The position numbers and the translations under genes were made by a program. 64,000 nt of DNA from Cymodocea nodosa (taxonomy: Eukaryota > Streptophyta > Magnoliopsida > Alismatales > Cymodoceaceae). Where the stretch lies: positions 13,895,501-13,959,500 of the forward strand of contig CM072339.1 of NCBI GenBank assembly GCA_036874045.1. Direction: 5' to 3'. The first letter of the stretch is position 1. Every line of letters begins with the position of its first letter. Of this stretch, positions 24,268 through 35,315 are shown in pieces. The notes beneath the pieces were generated by a model that worked only from the letters and a program-made list of their open reading frames with translations, searched no databases and was not told the origin of the DNA.

Positions 24268-25405
24268 TTAAGAACATGATTGAAAAGTAGTGACAGATGG
24301 AATAAATGTGTTAGCCCAAGCAAACTTTTTAGGCGTAATTCTTCTTGCTATTAATTCTGTTTTAATGTAGTCTGCTCTCTTTTTTAACTTGTAAACTTGC
24401 AATATGTTATCAATACTAAATATAAGTGTATTACCATTAATGAATTGAAATGTAGAAAGAGATCCTTTTCTATTCCAAGATAGTATAGTTGTTTCTATTT
24501 CTACATAAATTTCAATATATTCCTCTTCTCATTTCCATTCATATAGGTCTTTCATAATCCATATTTGAAATTTCATTAGTTCATCTCACCATCTTATCAA
24601 ACATAAAGTAGGATCATCATGTTCATTATACCACACTCCTAATTGAATTTTATCATGTTCTATAGGTGGTGGTTTAGCTATATTACTAGGTACAGGCAAT
24701 ATTTCTATAAAGTCATCATCATAACTATCTATGCTTATTATGTATAAATCAGATCTAAATGCAACTGATATATCAGTAACTAGATATATATATCCATCAA
24801 ATGTGACATGTATGCTGTTAATTAATGGTTTCTGTCCTAGATATATCATAATATTTTTAGTCCAAGATCTATTCATAAAATTATACACACAAGCATAAAT
24901 CCTCATCCCAATTTCTAGTTGGTCTCTAATAATATAATTTTTCAGGAATGGTCAAATTTTTATCAGAAAATGTTAACGCTGACCCACAATTTTCAGTTGG
25001 TACTTCAAATCTATTAGGCCTTCCTATATTCCATTCTTCTCTAGTAATAGGATTTCTAATCAAAATATCGGGTAATAGAATTGCATACCTTGGTTTGGTT
25101 CTGTAAATAATTAATCTTTCATCTATTCCCATAATATGATCTATTCCTTCTAATGTATTGGGTGGAATTCCAGTAGTTTCTTCCAAATTTAGATATTCAT
25201 AGCTGATTGAACTACGATTAAATGATTTCCATAAAAATCCATCTTTAATATTAGTCATCTTTGTAGCTTGTAGTCCACGAAAATATTTTTCTCTAACACA
25301 TTCTTTAATTTCCTTTGACACATAATACAATCTGCACAAATCTTTAGCTGATAAGTTACTCAGTACTTCCCTTAGTGCATCTAGTGGTAATTTCATCAAT
25401 TCCAT
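24268..25405 (-). pseudogene. F-box gene relic carried inside a Gypsy-type element
   Basis: Minus strand. The likely start is the ATG at 25405 (MELMKLPLDALREVL) rather than the ATG at 25498, because the F-box begins at once: LPLDALREVLSNLSAKDLCRLYYVSK is the classic N-terminal F-box that binds SKP1 in SCF ubiquitin ligases. About 330 residues follow in the style of a plant F-box-associated domain (NPITREEWNIG, VYNFMNRSWTKN, VTFDGYIYLVTD), ending at 24268. The frame is broken by a small number of interruptions. It lies on the same strand as the gag relic upstream (25630-26970) and the G-rich tract downstream (23784-23821), where pol would be expected. Palindromic motifs typical of the element flank it at about 25490-25530 and 23880-23950. 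A host gene caught between two insertions is the alternative. Confidence 0.7.
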
Positions 25406-25629
25406 CTGTTGTGATTCTATATAACATAAACAAAATTTTGTAGAGATAAAATTAACATAGCTACTTACACATCCTTGTAGAGTTAGGTCATAACTCAACA
25501 GACTAAGTTTGTTGAGTTAAGTAATAACTCTACGATATTACTAACTAAAATTAAACTTACATTTTTTTTATTTATAATTTTCTACTTACTATATTATACA
25601 TAGTTGCTTCAATTATACTGCTTCATTTA

Positions 25630-26970
25630 GCTTCCCTCCCAAAGGAGGTATCAATTTCATTAACAATTCTATTGACAGGGTTAGGCACTACTTGCATTGG
25701 CAATACTTCAGTAGGTCTAACTTCTATTGATTCCTTCTATCTAGAGGGTATATTTCTATTCATATTATGATTCTGAATGGCAACATTTCCAAATACAAGG
25801 TCTAGACGATTGTTTAATTATTAAATTATCTTTTCTAACTTCTCTATTCTAGATCCTTATTCAATTAATGCTTCATAACTTATATTTTTGTCATTTATAT
25901 TTTCTCCTCCCTAGAAATTGTTATTTCTCCAAGATAGGTTCGAGTGATTTCTCCAATTAGTGTTATAATAATTTCCAAAGTTATCTTTCTGGTTTCTAGC
26001 ATAAATAATATCTAAGTCATTAATATTTGCATTCTTTTCTGCTAGCTTTTGATTTAATGATAACTCTTCTATTTTCTTGGTTAGCCCAATTAATTTTACT
26101 TCAAGCATAGTGCTTGAATCTATTTCATGCATTTCCCTTGGCAATATTCTTTTATTTGTAATAGCTTTAGCCGAGTTTTCCCATTAAGCAGTTCTTTTTG
26201 CAAAGTTTTCTAAGTATGCCCATGCTTTTTCACTATACAATTTTAAAAATCTATTTTGACAAGTAGATTCTAATAAAGATTTAGTTGAAACATTTATGCC
26301 TTCATAAATTATACCTATTAATTGGCTTTGCTCATTGCATGATGTGGACATTGAGTTAGTAAATCTTTAAATCATTCAAAATATTTCTAGAATGATTCTC
26401 CCTGTTTTTGCCTACACATTAATATTTCCTTTTTCTTTTTAATTGTTTGATGTATTGGATAATATTTTTCTAGAAAACAGAGCAAAATTCAGTCTATGCA
26501 GAAATTGAATCAGGCAACAAAGTATATAACCATCTCTTAGCTGTGTCTTTTAAAGAAAAAGGAATATATCTAAGTTTAATAGCATCAATACTCATGTTCG
26601 GCATTTTCATCATTTGACAAACTTCGTTAAATTCTCTAAGGAAATAATAGGCATCTTCTCTTTCTAATCCATAAAAGTGTGGCAATTGACTGATATAATT
26701 AGATTTCAGTTCAAACCTATCTCCCTCAAAGCTTGGTAATCGAATATATGAAGGTTCATCAACTAATTCAGGATACAGAATTTCCCTTAATGGTTTTTAT
26801 ACTAGAGCAACCATATCTTCGTTCTCCTTTAAAGAAAGGTTAGCTACACCCCTAAGGATTTCGTTAAAGTCTAATTCAAAAAATATTTCAGTACGCTTCT
26901 ATGTTGAATAATCTTGTGTAGGTGTTCTTACTAATCGTTTAGTGCTAGGAGAACGAATCCATGTACCCAT
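25630..26970 (-). pseudogene. Ty3/Gypsy (Tat/Athila-type) gag relic
   Basis: Minus strand. 26494-26685 reads PHFYGLEREDAYYFLREF..VCQMM, then IKLRYIPFSLKDTAKRWLYTL, a near-textbook Tat/Athila capsid segment (family form F.GL..EDP..HL..F, IKLR.FPFSL.D.AK.WL). 25911-26144 is the downstream coiled part ending in the W-N-rich phrase SNLSWRNNNF. Pro- and Arg-rich remains continue to about 25630. No protease, RT or integrase is seen after it on this strand. Several breaks. Confidence 0.85.
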
Positions 26971-28009
26971 AAACTCTTAACATAAAGTAAAATTGTAGAA
27001 GATTAATTACATACCAGTTTGATGCTTTGTTCTCAATAAATAGTAGTTGACGGACAAAGTTGAATCAGCTACTTCTCCTTCCAGTTCCTCAACGAATTTT
27101 CTTTTCTTTCATTAAGTGTTGATAACTAGTAAATAACATTTTGTTCTATATTTATAATGTACGTCCATAAGGCAAATGAATCTCGTTGCAAGAACATGTC
27201 TTGTAACATGTAGTATGATTCCTATTTTCATGGGTACATGTTCCACTTCTAATTTCAAATTTCAATAACCGCTAAACCCACGAAGTTTCGTTCGTGGCTA
27301 AAAGAATAACCATTATACTAACTCCACAAACTATCCTTGTTGAGTTACTGATAACTCAACGGACTTGCCGCAGTTACTATTCCTAACTCAATGAACTAAT
27401 CTCGTTGAGTTACAGCTAACTCAACGGACTAGCTTCATTACCTATTTGCTAACTCCACAAACTAACTTCGTTGAGTTACAGATAACTCAACAGAGTGACC
27501 TTATATTTTATTATTGACCTCGTGGAGTTAAGGTTAACTCAATGGACTAACTTCGTTGAGTTAACACTTAGCAAAATTTTCTAAAACTTACTCTTCATCT
27601 TAACTTCTATATTTTATTTCCTATATTTTATCAATTCAAATAAAGTTAAATATATTACATTAATGCAATGTTCTAATTTAAGCCCATTTAAATTTGAACA
27701 TTATATGCATATTTAACTTACAATTCATTTCCTGTTATGCAGAAATTTACATTTTGCTTTTCAGTATATAGATATGTTTAGATATTATCCAATCATCGTG
27801 CATTTAACAATGTCATTCATAAAATTTTAAAACTTTAACACATTCCTGCAAAGCTTTAAACAGATATATATAATATTCAATATAGCTTTAAATCATTCAT
27901 TCACAAACATTAATTAAGAAACATCCTGCTGTTCAAACATTTATATATATAAATAATTTACATTTACATACAATCAGACATTTTTCAGTACTAGTAGATG
28001 AATAATACA
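26971..28009 (-). other. 5' noncoding region with palindrome array
   Basis: About 1 kb without a gene. 27300-27565 holds at least five imperfect palindromes of the type taactcaacg ... cgttgagtta. The same motif occurs at 3160-3260, 23880-23950 and 25490-25530, which ties these pieces to one element family. The rest is AT-rich with nothing recognised. Confidence 0.55.
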
Positions 28010-28767
28010 TTTAGTCTTTCTTCCTTAGTTCATCTACTTCCTTTTGGAGCTTTTCTAATTGTTGTTTTAACTAATTTATATGTTCTACAGCTCCTGTAAA
28101 GTCTCTAGAAGGTATAGTCATCTCAGCAGCAGTAGCATAATTTATGTATTCTTTCACTAAAATGGTTCTTGATCTTATCCTTTTAGATGTCCATTTCATG
28201 AAATCAATACTATCCACCATTAGTAGTGGAATCAGATCTCCATACAATAATTTTTTCTGTGCTGCTCTCAACTTGGAGATAAAAATTGTAGACCAGTTTA
28301 CTTGAATCTTATTCACAACTACATACGTGGCTCATTTAACAAATTGACTTAATTCTATATCATGGCCTTCTCGTTGGTAGACATTTTTAATTAAAATGTT
28401 AGCTACCATGTATGCTTTACCATTTAAGTACTTCAATCTGTTTAATAATGACACACTAGGATTGATAGCTAAATAGTCTTTTATTTCTTGTTCTGTCCAC
28501 TTGACTGTAGTTGTGCTCTCTAGAATTTCTTTTCCTTCATTCCTTAGTCCAAAAATATTGTGGAGAAGCTCTAGTGTTATCAATACATTAACTTCTTCCA
28601 TGTTGGAAATTAATCCTCTTTCCTCATCTCTTAAATTTGCATAAAAGTAGAGCCCTAGATTTTCATACACTACATGCCCTTTCTACTGAGAAATAAATTG
28701 TAGTAGACCCTAGAACTCAAATAATTCTTTAATGTCCTCTATGCCATCCTAGTTCATTGGTTTACTA
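28010..28767 (-). pseudogene. Accessory ORF relic with 'plant transposon protein' domain, downstream part
   Basis: Minus strand, homologous to the accessory ORF of element A: ELFEFQGLLQFIS, LYFYANLRDEERGL, IFGLRNEGKEI, YQREGHDIELS and NKIQVNWSTIFISKL, then LLYGDLIPLL. It ends in a short coiled coil (LKQQLEKLQKEVDELRK). The upstream part of the same relic lies at 36886-38260; element C inserted between them. The host element is uncertain: it could be the 5' ORF of the Gypsy-type element whose gag follows on the same strand, or a separate relic. Function unknown. Confidence 0.7.
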
Positions 28768-30297
28768 TGAAAGGACCTTTAGATTTTGATAATGCAAAAA
28801 TCAATGTAAGGTTTTGAATTGTATTTATTAGGATTAGTCTGTATAACAAAAAGATCAGAAAACAGACAAATCGAAGCAGCAAACAAGTTGCAGTAAATCT
28901 CAGAATATGGTGCTGTAGAAAATCGAACAGTTAAGAATTGTATTTCTCAAGATAAGGAGGATTGAATGATCGGATAGTTAAGGAATTAACTATCTAGAAG
29001 CTTAAAGGACTTTTCAGAGAGTTATAGGTATAACTATCTGAAAGTTAAGTCATTCAATAAATCACATGTAGAAATACAGAATGGAAGCTTAAAAGACTTG
29101 TCGGAGAGTTAGATAACTATTCGAGTTTTCTTTTCGGAGAGTTAGATAACTATTCGAGTTTTTTAGTAAGTTACAGGTACAATTTTCCAGAACTTAAGTC
29201 ATCCTATTACGCACGTGCAGAATAGAGAAGTCGGCAATCAAAAACTTAAAGGAAAAATCGGAGAGTTAGATAACTATCCAAAATCTCAAAGAGAGTTTCG
29301 GTAAGTTACAATTTAACTATCCGAAACTTAAGTCATTGAATTTCCCTCGTGTAGAATTCCAGAAAGAAGCTCAAATATCTTTTTGGAGAGTTAGAAAGAT
29401 AACTATCCGAAATCCTGAAGCGTTTCGATGAGTTACAGGGATAACCATCCGAAACTTAAGTCATCCTTTTATACACGTGTTGAATTGAAGTAATAGGAAA
29501 GTTAACAGAGGGTTACTGTAGCCAACTATCCGACAGTTATATAACTGTTCGGTAAGTTATAGTTATAATCATTTGATTGAATGTCAGCTCGCAGTAAATA
29601 TTCTAGAATCCTACCTGGCAGAAAGGTTTAAGTGATCTTTTGGTGAGTTACAAATATTCTTCGGAGAGTTACACAGCTAACTATCCAAAAGGTTAGGAAA
29701 ATCGGTAAGACATTTTGAAATAACTTTCTAAATGGTAACTTACCGTATTTGGGACTGGAGTCTAATCAAGTACAATAGAATACATCCGTTGGAAGAAAAT
29801 ATGATCATTACACATGTCAGGTATATATATAAGATACAGACAACAGATTTAAGTAGTGCTTTGCTCATACATATACTTACACCAAGCTCAACAGAAGAAT
29901 AGCTTTAGAGATCAAATCATCTTCAACACTTACAGACCAAATTTCAGAAGCTCATCATGCATTCAACTCTGTTGTTCACAAGATAGTGTTTACTAAAGTA
30001 CACGGATTAAAACTTCAGAGAAAGGATTGATTGAAGCTTCGACAAGGAAGCTCAAGTGAATGGTTAGTTGATTCTTGCTTAAACCTTAAAGCAAGTGATT
30101 GTAAGTTTGCAAGAGTTTAGTGAAGCCCAAGTATCCCTTGGGGGTGGACTAGCCGTTAGTGGTGAACCACCTAAAAATCTCTATGTGATTTCTTTTATTG
30201 TATGCTTGCTATTACTTTACATTAATCTACTTCTAAAAGGTTAAGAAACGAATTTTTACCATTCACCCCCCCTCTAGTAAGCCTTAAGGTCCTAACA
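28768..30297 (+). repeat. 5' LTR of element C
   Basis: TGAAAGGACC start, CCTAACA end followed by the primer site. U3 (28900-29720) carries palindromes with AGTTA/TAACTATCCGA arms and CACGTG cores. TATA-like sequence at 29821-29832. Two U5 hairpins: 30033-30053 (AGCTTC/GAAGCT) and 30074-30095 (CTTGCTT/AAGCAAG). Conserved block at 30119-30175. Confidence 0.93.
29821..29832 (+). promoter_or_regulatory. TATA box in LTR of element C
   Basis: GTATATATATAA, repeated at the matching place in the 3' LTR (36410-36421). Confidence 0.55.
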
Positions 30298-30299
30298 AT

Positions 30300-30311
30300 T
30301 GGTATTAGAGT
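30300..30311 (+). other. Primer binding site of element C
   Basis: TGGTATTAGAGT two bases after the LTR end, close to the initiator-tRNA-Met complement. Confidence 0.8.
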
Positions 30312-30349
30312 AAGGTTGATCTCGTTAATAGATTTAACCATCTGAGATC

Positions 30350-31725
30350 ATGGCTTTCCACACTACAGAGGGTCAGAATATCCATCGACCTCCCCTCTTT
30401 GTTGGTAGCAATTATAGCTACTGGAAAAACAGGATGGAGTGCTTTCTCAGGAGTACAAATGTGAAACTTTGGAGAATGGTTGTACATGGTACACCAACTC
30501 CAATCAGTCATGAAAGTGACTGGACTGAGGAGGATGAAAGAATCATCTAGATGGATGCTCGTGGGCTTAATTCCATTTACTGTGCACTAATTGGTGAACA
30601 GTATAATAAAATATCTGCTTGTAAATTCTCCCACGAAGCTTGGAAGATCCTTCAAATTACATATGAAGGAACCAACCAAGTTAAAAATACTAAAATCAGC
30701 ATTTTGTTAAGAAAATATGAATTATTCAAAATGCTTGAAAATGAAAGTATCACTGAAATGTTTTCTAGATTCATAGAAATTGTGAATGAACTAAGAGGCC
30801 TTGGGAGGAGTTTCTCTAATCGTGAACAGGTACAAAAGATCCTAAGGAGCCTGACAATCGAATGGAAGCAAAAGTCTACTTTCATATAGGATTCAAAGGA
30901 TCTGAATAACTATTCAATTGAAGATCTATTGGGAAACCTTCTAGCCCATGAAGTCCAAATGAAGGAATGGAAAGAAGAAGAAGGAGTCACTAAAAGAAAA
31001 GCAGAGAAAAAGAAAGAACTAGCTTTTCCCTCAACAGAAGATCAACTAAGCTCAGATGAGGATGAAGTGTTACTACTGGCTAGGAACTTCAGAAGGATGA
31101 TGAGACAAGGAGGCAAAGCCAGCTCCTCAAAATCAAAAGTCCCTACATGCTACAAGTGCAAGAAACTGGGACACATTCAACTTTACTGTCCTTTTCAACA
31201 GGAGGAGGACAAACAGAAATGGAAAAGGAAGAATAAGAAGAAAATGGCATTGAAAGCCACTTGGGATGACAGCAGTTCATCCAGCAGCTCATTAGACTCA
31301 GATGAGGAGGCATCTGCAAACGTGTGCTTTGTTGCACAAGAGGTATACTCTGCATCTCCCTATTGCTCGGAAAAAGAAAATGATGATGTAGATATAGATA
31401 GTCTTCTCTGTATAGTAGATAACTTATATGTAAAATGAAAGAAGTACAAGAAAGAATTAAAGAATTTAAATTCCTATCTAGAAGATATTTTTGCTGAACT
31501 AGAAAAAGCCCTAGTTGATAATAGGGAATTGAAAACTAAAATGGATAGCTATAGTTGTAAAAATTTTGATCTGAAAGAAGGAAATAAAAATCTATTATCT
31601 GAAGTTATTGATTTAAAGAAAACTGTATGTAAATTTACTAAGGGTGAAAATAGTTTAAACAAAATCATAGGATCTCAAAGAATAGGAAAAAGTAAATTTG
31701 GCCTAGGGTATGCTGTACCATAGGA
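30350..31725 (+). pseudogene. gag of element C
   Basis: Starts at the ATG at 30350 (MAFHTTEGQNIHRPPLF, then GSNYSYWKNRMECFLR). 30551-30889 is the capsid-like part (NKISACKFSHEAWKIL, MFSRFIEIVNELRGLG). 30929-31438 holds a perfect CCHC knuckle CYKCKKLGHIQLYC (C-x2-C-x4-H-x4-C) followed by Lys-rich and Ser-rich tracts. 31529-31723 ends with RIGKSKFGLGYAVP. The product would form the particle and bind RNA. Close to gag of element B and of the fragment at 42632-43904. Confidence 0.9.
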
Positions 31726-31901
31726 AACCCCTTATTGTGGTGGAAAAATTAGATCTTACAAAGATGGCACCACTGTGTTTGTCATTAAGAAGAGATCTAC
31801 GTCTATATGGCTACCAAAAGGTAACATGTTTAGTATATAGAGGACTAACAGTGATGGACCCAAGAAGATATGGGTACCAAAAGTCTTAATTTCAACATGA
31901 C

Positions 31902-32333
31902 TTGCAGGACTGCATAGACAAGAAAGCTCAAACGTCTAAGTGGATCATTGATAGTGGTTGCTCAAAGCATATGATAGGTAAGAAAAGACTTATGGAATCT
32001 GTTAAATCAATAAATTCAGGATCTGTTAAGTTTGGTAACAATGAAAAATGTAAAATTACTGCCATAGGAAATGTTGCATCTAAAAATGGAAAAATAGAAA
32101 ATGTCTTACATGTAAATGGTTTAAAACAGAATTTGCTAAGTATAGGTCAATTATGTGACAAAGGTTACAATATACTTTTTACTGCAGAAAACTGTTTTAT
32201 ATTACAACCTGATACACATGAAATCAAATTTACTAGATATAGAAATAATTCAATTTATACTTTGGAATTTCCATGTGATATTATATCTAGTGATGCATGT
32301 TTAGTTGCTTCTAATGAAAATGAATGGTTATGA
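31902..32333 (+). pseudogene. Aspartic protease of element C
   Basis: 143-aa open stretch. SKWIIDSGCSKHM contains the D-S-G active-site triad, followed by VKFGNNEKCKITAIGNV and NVLHVNGLKQNLLSIGQLCDKGY, the standard Copia protease-to-integrase transition. In life it would cut the Gag-Pol precursor. Confidence 0.9.
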
Positions 32334-32335
32334 CA

Positions 32336-33473
32336 TAAAAGATTAAATCATGCAAACATGAGACTTATAAGAAAATTGACCAAACATGATCTTGTTAGAG
32401 GTGTGCCTAAGCTCAAATTCAAGAGAGATAAATTGTGTAGTGATTGTACAATTGGAAAACAAAAGAAATCAGCACACAAGAGTATTGAAGACATTGCCAC
32501 ACGTCAACCATTGGATCTATTGCATATGGACCTGTTTGGTCCTACATAGACACCTAGTTTAGGAGGAAGAAAATATACCTTAATGGTAGTTGATGATTAT
32601 ACAAGATTCACTTGAGTTATTTTCTTAACACACAAGAATGAAGCTTGTGATGAATTCAAACATCTTTGTATTAGAATTCAAAATGAAAAAGATTCAACTG
32701 TGAAGAAGATCAGAAGTGATCATAGAGGTGAATTTGAAAATTCAGAATTTGAAGAATTATGCAATTCTTTTGGCATACTACATGAATTCTCATGTCCAAG
32801 AACTCTTGCTTAGAATGGAGTTGTAGAGAGGAAGAATAGATCAGTACAAGAAATAGCAAGGACAATTCTTAATGCATCTGATCTACCAAAGTCTCTATAG
32901 GCTGAAGCTGTAAATATTGCATGTTATTCGATAAATAGAACTCACCTTAGACCTATCCTACATAAGACACCTTTTGAACTATGGTATGGTAAAATACCAA
33001 ATGTTGGATATTTTAAGGTCTTCGGATCAAGATGTTTTGTGCTTAATACAAAGGATCAAAAGGACAAATTTGATGCAAAATTTGATCCTACTCTACTTGA
33101 TGGATACTCTTCAAAAAGCAAGACCTACATGGTCTATTTTGAACATGAAAGAAGAGTAGAAGAGTCAATAAACGTATTCTTTGATGAAGACATGGTAGGA
33201 AAATTGAAGAGTCTAACAATAGACAGTGAAAGTGAAAGTAAAGTAATAAATCAGAAAATTCCTCAGAAAAAGGATAGTTCAACATTGTCTACACCTATTG
33301 AGACAGAAAAAGCATGGAAGACAAAGTCTGAACATCCCATTGGACAAATTATTAGGAATATAAATCAAGGTGTTCAAACAAGAAGCAAAATTCAAAATAT
33401 TTGCAATTATTGTGCTTTTGTGTCTAAACTTGAACCTTCAATAGTTGAAGATGCCTGCAATGATGAATACTGA
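32336..33473 (+). pseudogene. Integrase of element C
   Basis: HKRLNHANM and CSDCTIGKQKK give the HHCC zinc-binding head, then PLDLLHMDLFGPT opens the DDE core. Later parts include IRSDHRGEFEN and NGVVERKNRS, and the C-terminal 'FG..CF.LNTKDQKDKFDAK..GYSSKSKTY' segment near 33010-33130. An acidic linker leads to RT. Joins viral DNA to the genome. Some breaks. Confidence 0.88.
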
Positions 33474-33476
33474 ATC

Positions 33477-34964
33477 ATGGCCATACAAGAGGAACTAAAT
33501 CAGTTCAAGAAAAATGAAGTTTGGAACTTGATTGAAAGGCCCATCGAAAAATCAATTATTGGTACTAAATGGGTGTTTAAGAACAAACTTGACAATAATG
33601 GTAGTATTATCAGAAATAAAGCTAGACTTGTTGCTCAAGGATACAACCAAGAGGAAGGAATTGACTATGAAGAAACTTTTGCACTTGTTGCAAGACTTGA
33701 AGCAATTAGAATGTTACTTGCCTTTGCAAGTAGTATGAAAATCAAGCTTTATCAGATGGATGTTAAAAGTGCATTTCTTAATGGCATTCTACAAGAAGAA
33801 GTATATGTAGAACAGCCACCAGGTTTTGAAGATGAAGAAAATCCAAACCATGTATACAAACTGAATAAAGCTCTCTATGGTTTGAAGCAAGCACCACGTG
33901 CATGGTATGATAAACTAAAGAGTTTCCTTCTTGAGAATCAGTTTAACATAGGAACTGTAAACAACACCTTATTCATCAAATCTGAAGGTTCTCATATGTT
34001 AATTATTCAGATCTACGTGGATGATATCATTTTTGGTGTCACACATGAGAATCTATGTCATGATTTTCAAATCTTAATGAAGAATGAATTTGAGATGAGT
34101 CTTATGGGAGAATTAAAATTCTTTCTAGGATTGCAAATTCATCAACTTAAGCATGGCATTTTCTTGAATCAAGAAAAATTTTGCAAAGAGATTCTCTTGA
34201 AATTTGGTATGGATAAATCCAAAGCAGTAGGTACTCCAATGAACTCAAATGAAAAACTTTATAAGGACATTTCTGGCATTCCAGTAGATCAAAAGAAATA
34301 TAGAGGTATGATTGGATCACTTCTGTATCTAACAGCTAGTAGACCATATATAATGTTTAGTGTTTGTTCTTCTGCAAGATATCAAGCCTCTCCAAGAGCA
34401 TCACACTTAAAATCAGTTAAACGTATATTTAAATATCTACAGGGTACCAAGGAGTTTGGCTTATTTTATTCTTCACAGAATCAATTGATTTTAGTAGGAT
34501 ACAGTGATGCAGATTATGTAGGATGCAAATCAGATCGAAAAAGCACCAGTGGGACATGTCAGTTGCTTGGTCATTCACTTGTTTCTTGGTTCAGCAGGAA
34601 ACAAAACTCTATAGCTCTATCCACCACTGAAGCTGAATATATGGCAACAGGCCTATGTTGTGCACAGATCTTATGGATGCAACAAACTCTAGCAGATTAT
34701 AAGCTAAATTTTCAGAATACCACTATTTAATGTGATAGCAGTAGTGGCATCAATCTCTCCAAAAATACAGTTCTACACTCTAGAGCAAAACATATCGAGA
34801 TTAGGCACCACTTTTTAAGAGACCATGTTGAAAAAGGTCATATTTCCTTAGAATATGTCTCTACTAAAGAACAACTTGCAGATATCTTCACCAAACCATT
34901 ATCTAAAGCTGCATTTAATCATATTAGACGAAATTTAGGGATTTGTTCTTTATATGATTTATAA
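33477..34964 (+). pseudogene. RT and RNase H of element C
   Basis: 33477-34730 is a 417-aa open stretch starting inside the RT domain ([19 protein letters not shown]). It shows [53 protein letters not shown] and the catalytic YVDD at residues 180-183, then [16 protein letters not shown]. RNase H follows with [19 protein letters not shown] and [10 protein letters not shown]. The domain continues past 34730 to the natural family end LGICSLYDL at 34964. This is a part of the Gag-Pol reading and not a gene start. Confidence 0.92.
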
Positions 34965-35315
34965 TTTCATATCTACTCTCCAAGCTCACAACTAGGAGCT
35001 TGTTCTACTAACATCTCTGTTTTGCAGCAACTTAGACTTTTTGATACTCAGCTATAATTGCTCCACCAACTCAATATCTATCTTCTCACTTCTTTTTGAT
35101 AATTGGCAAAAAAGGGGGGAAATATCATATTTTGGTAAGCAAAGCTGCAGTAAAGTAGGGGGAGAAATTCAAGGGGAGTGATTTCAGAAAATCAGGGGGA
35201 GTCTTTAAATTTACATTATTCTGTATTCCTCGTGTGCTTTTCTGTATAGATATATAAGAAGAGAAATACATGTAATACATTGTAAGGTTTTTGCCATTAT
35301 CAAAAAGGGGGAGAT
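34965..35315 (+). other. 3' noncoding tail and polypurine tracts of element C
   Basis: No ORF. Contains several G-rich purine runs (near 35110, 35155, 35195) and the final tract AAAAAGGGGGAGAT at 35302-35315 beside the LTR. Confidence 0.85.

Noticed and set aside
27300-27565. CRISPR-like array of repeats
   Set aside because: Repeats are palindromic but unevenly spaced and diverged, and all context is plant retrotransposon.
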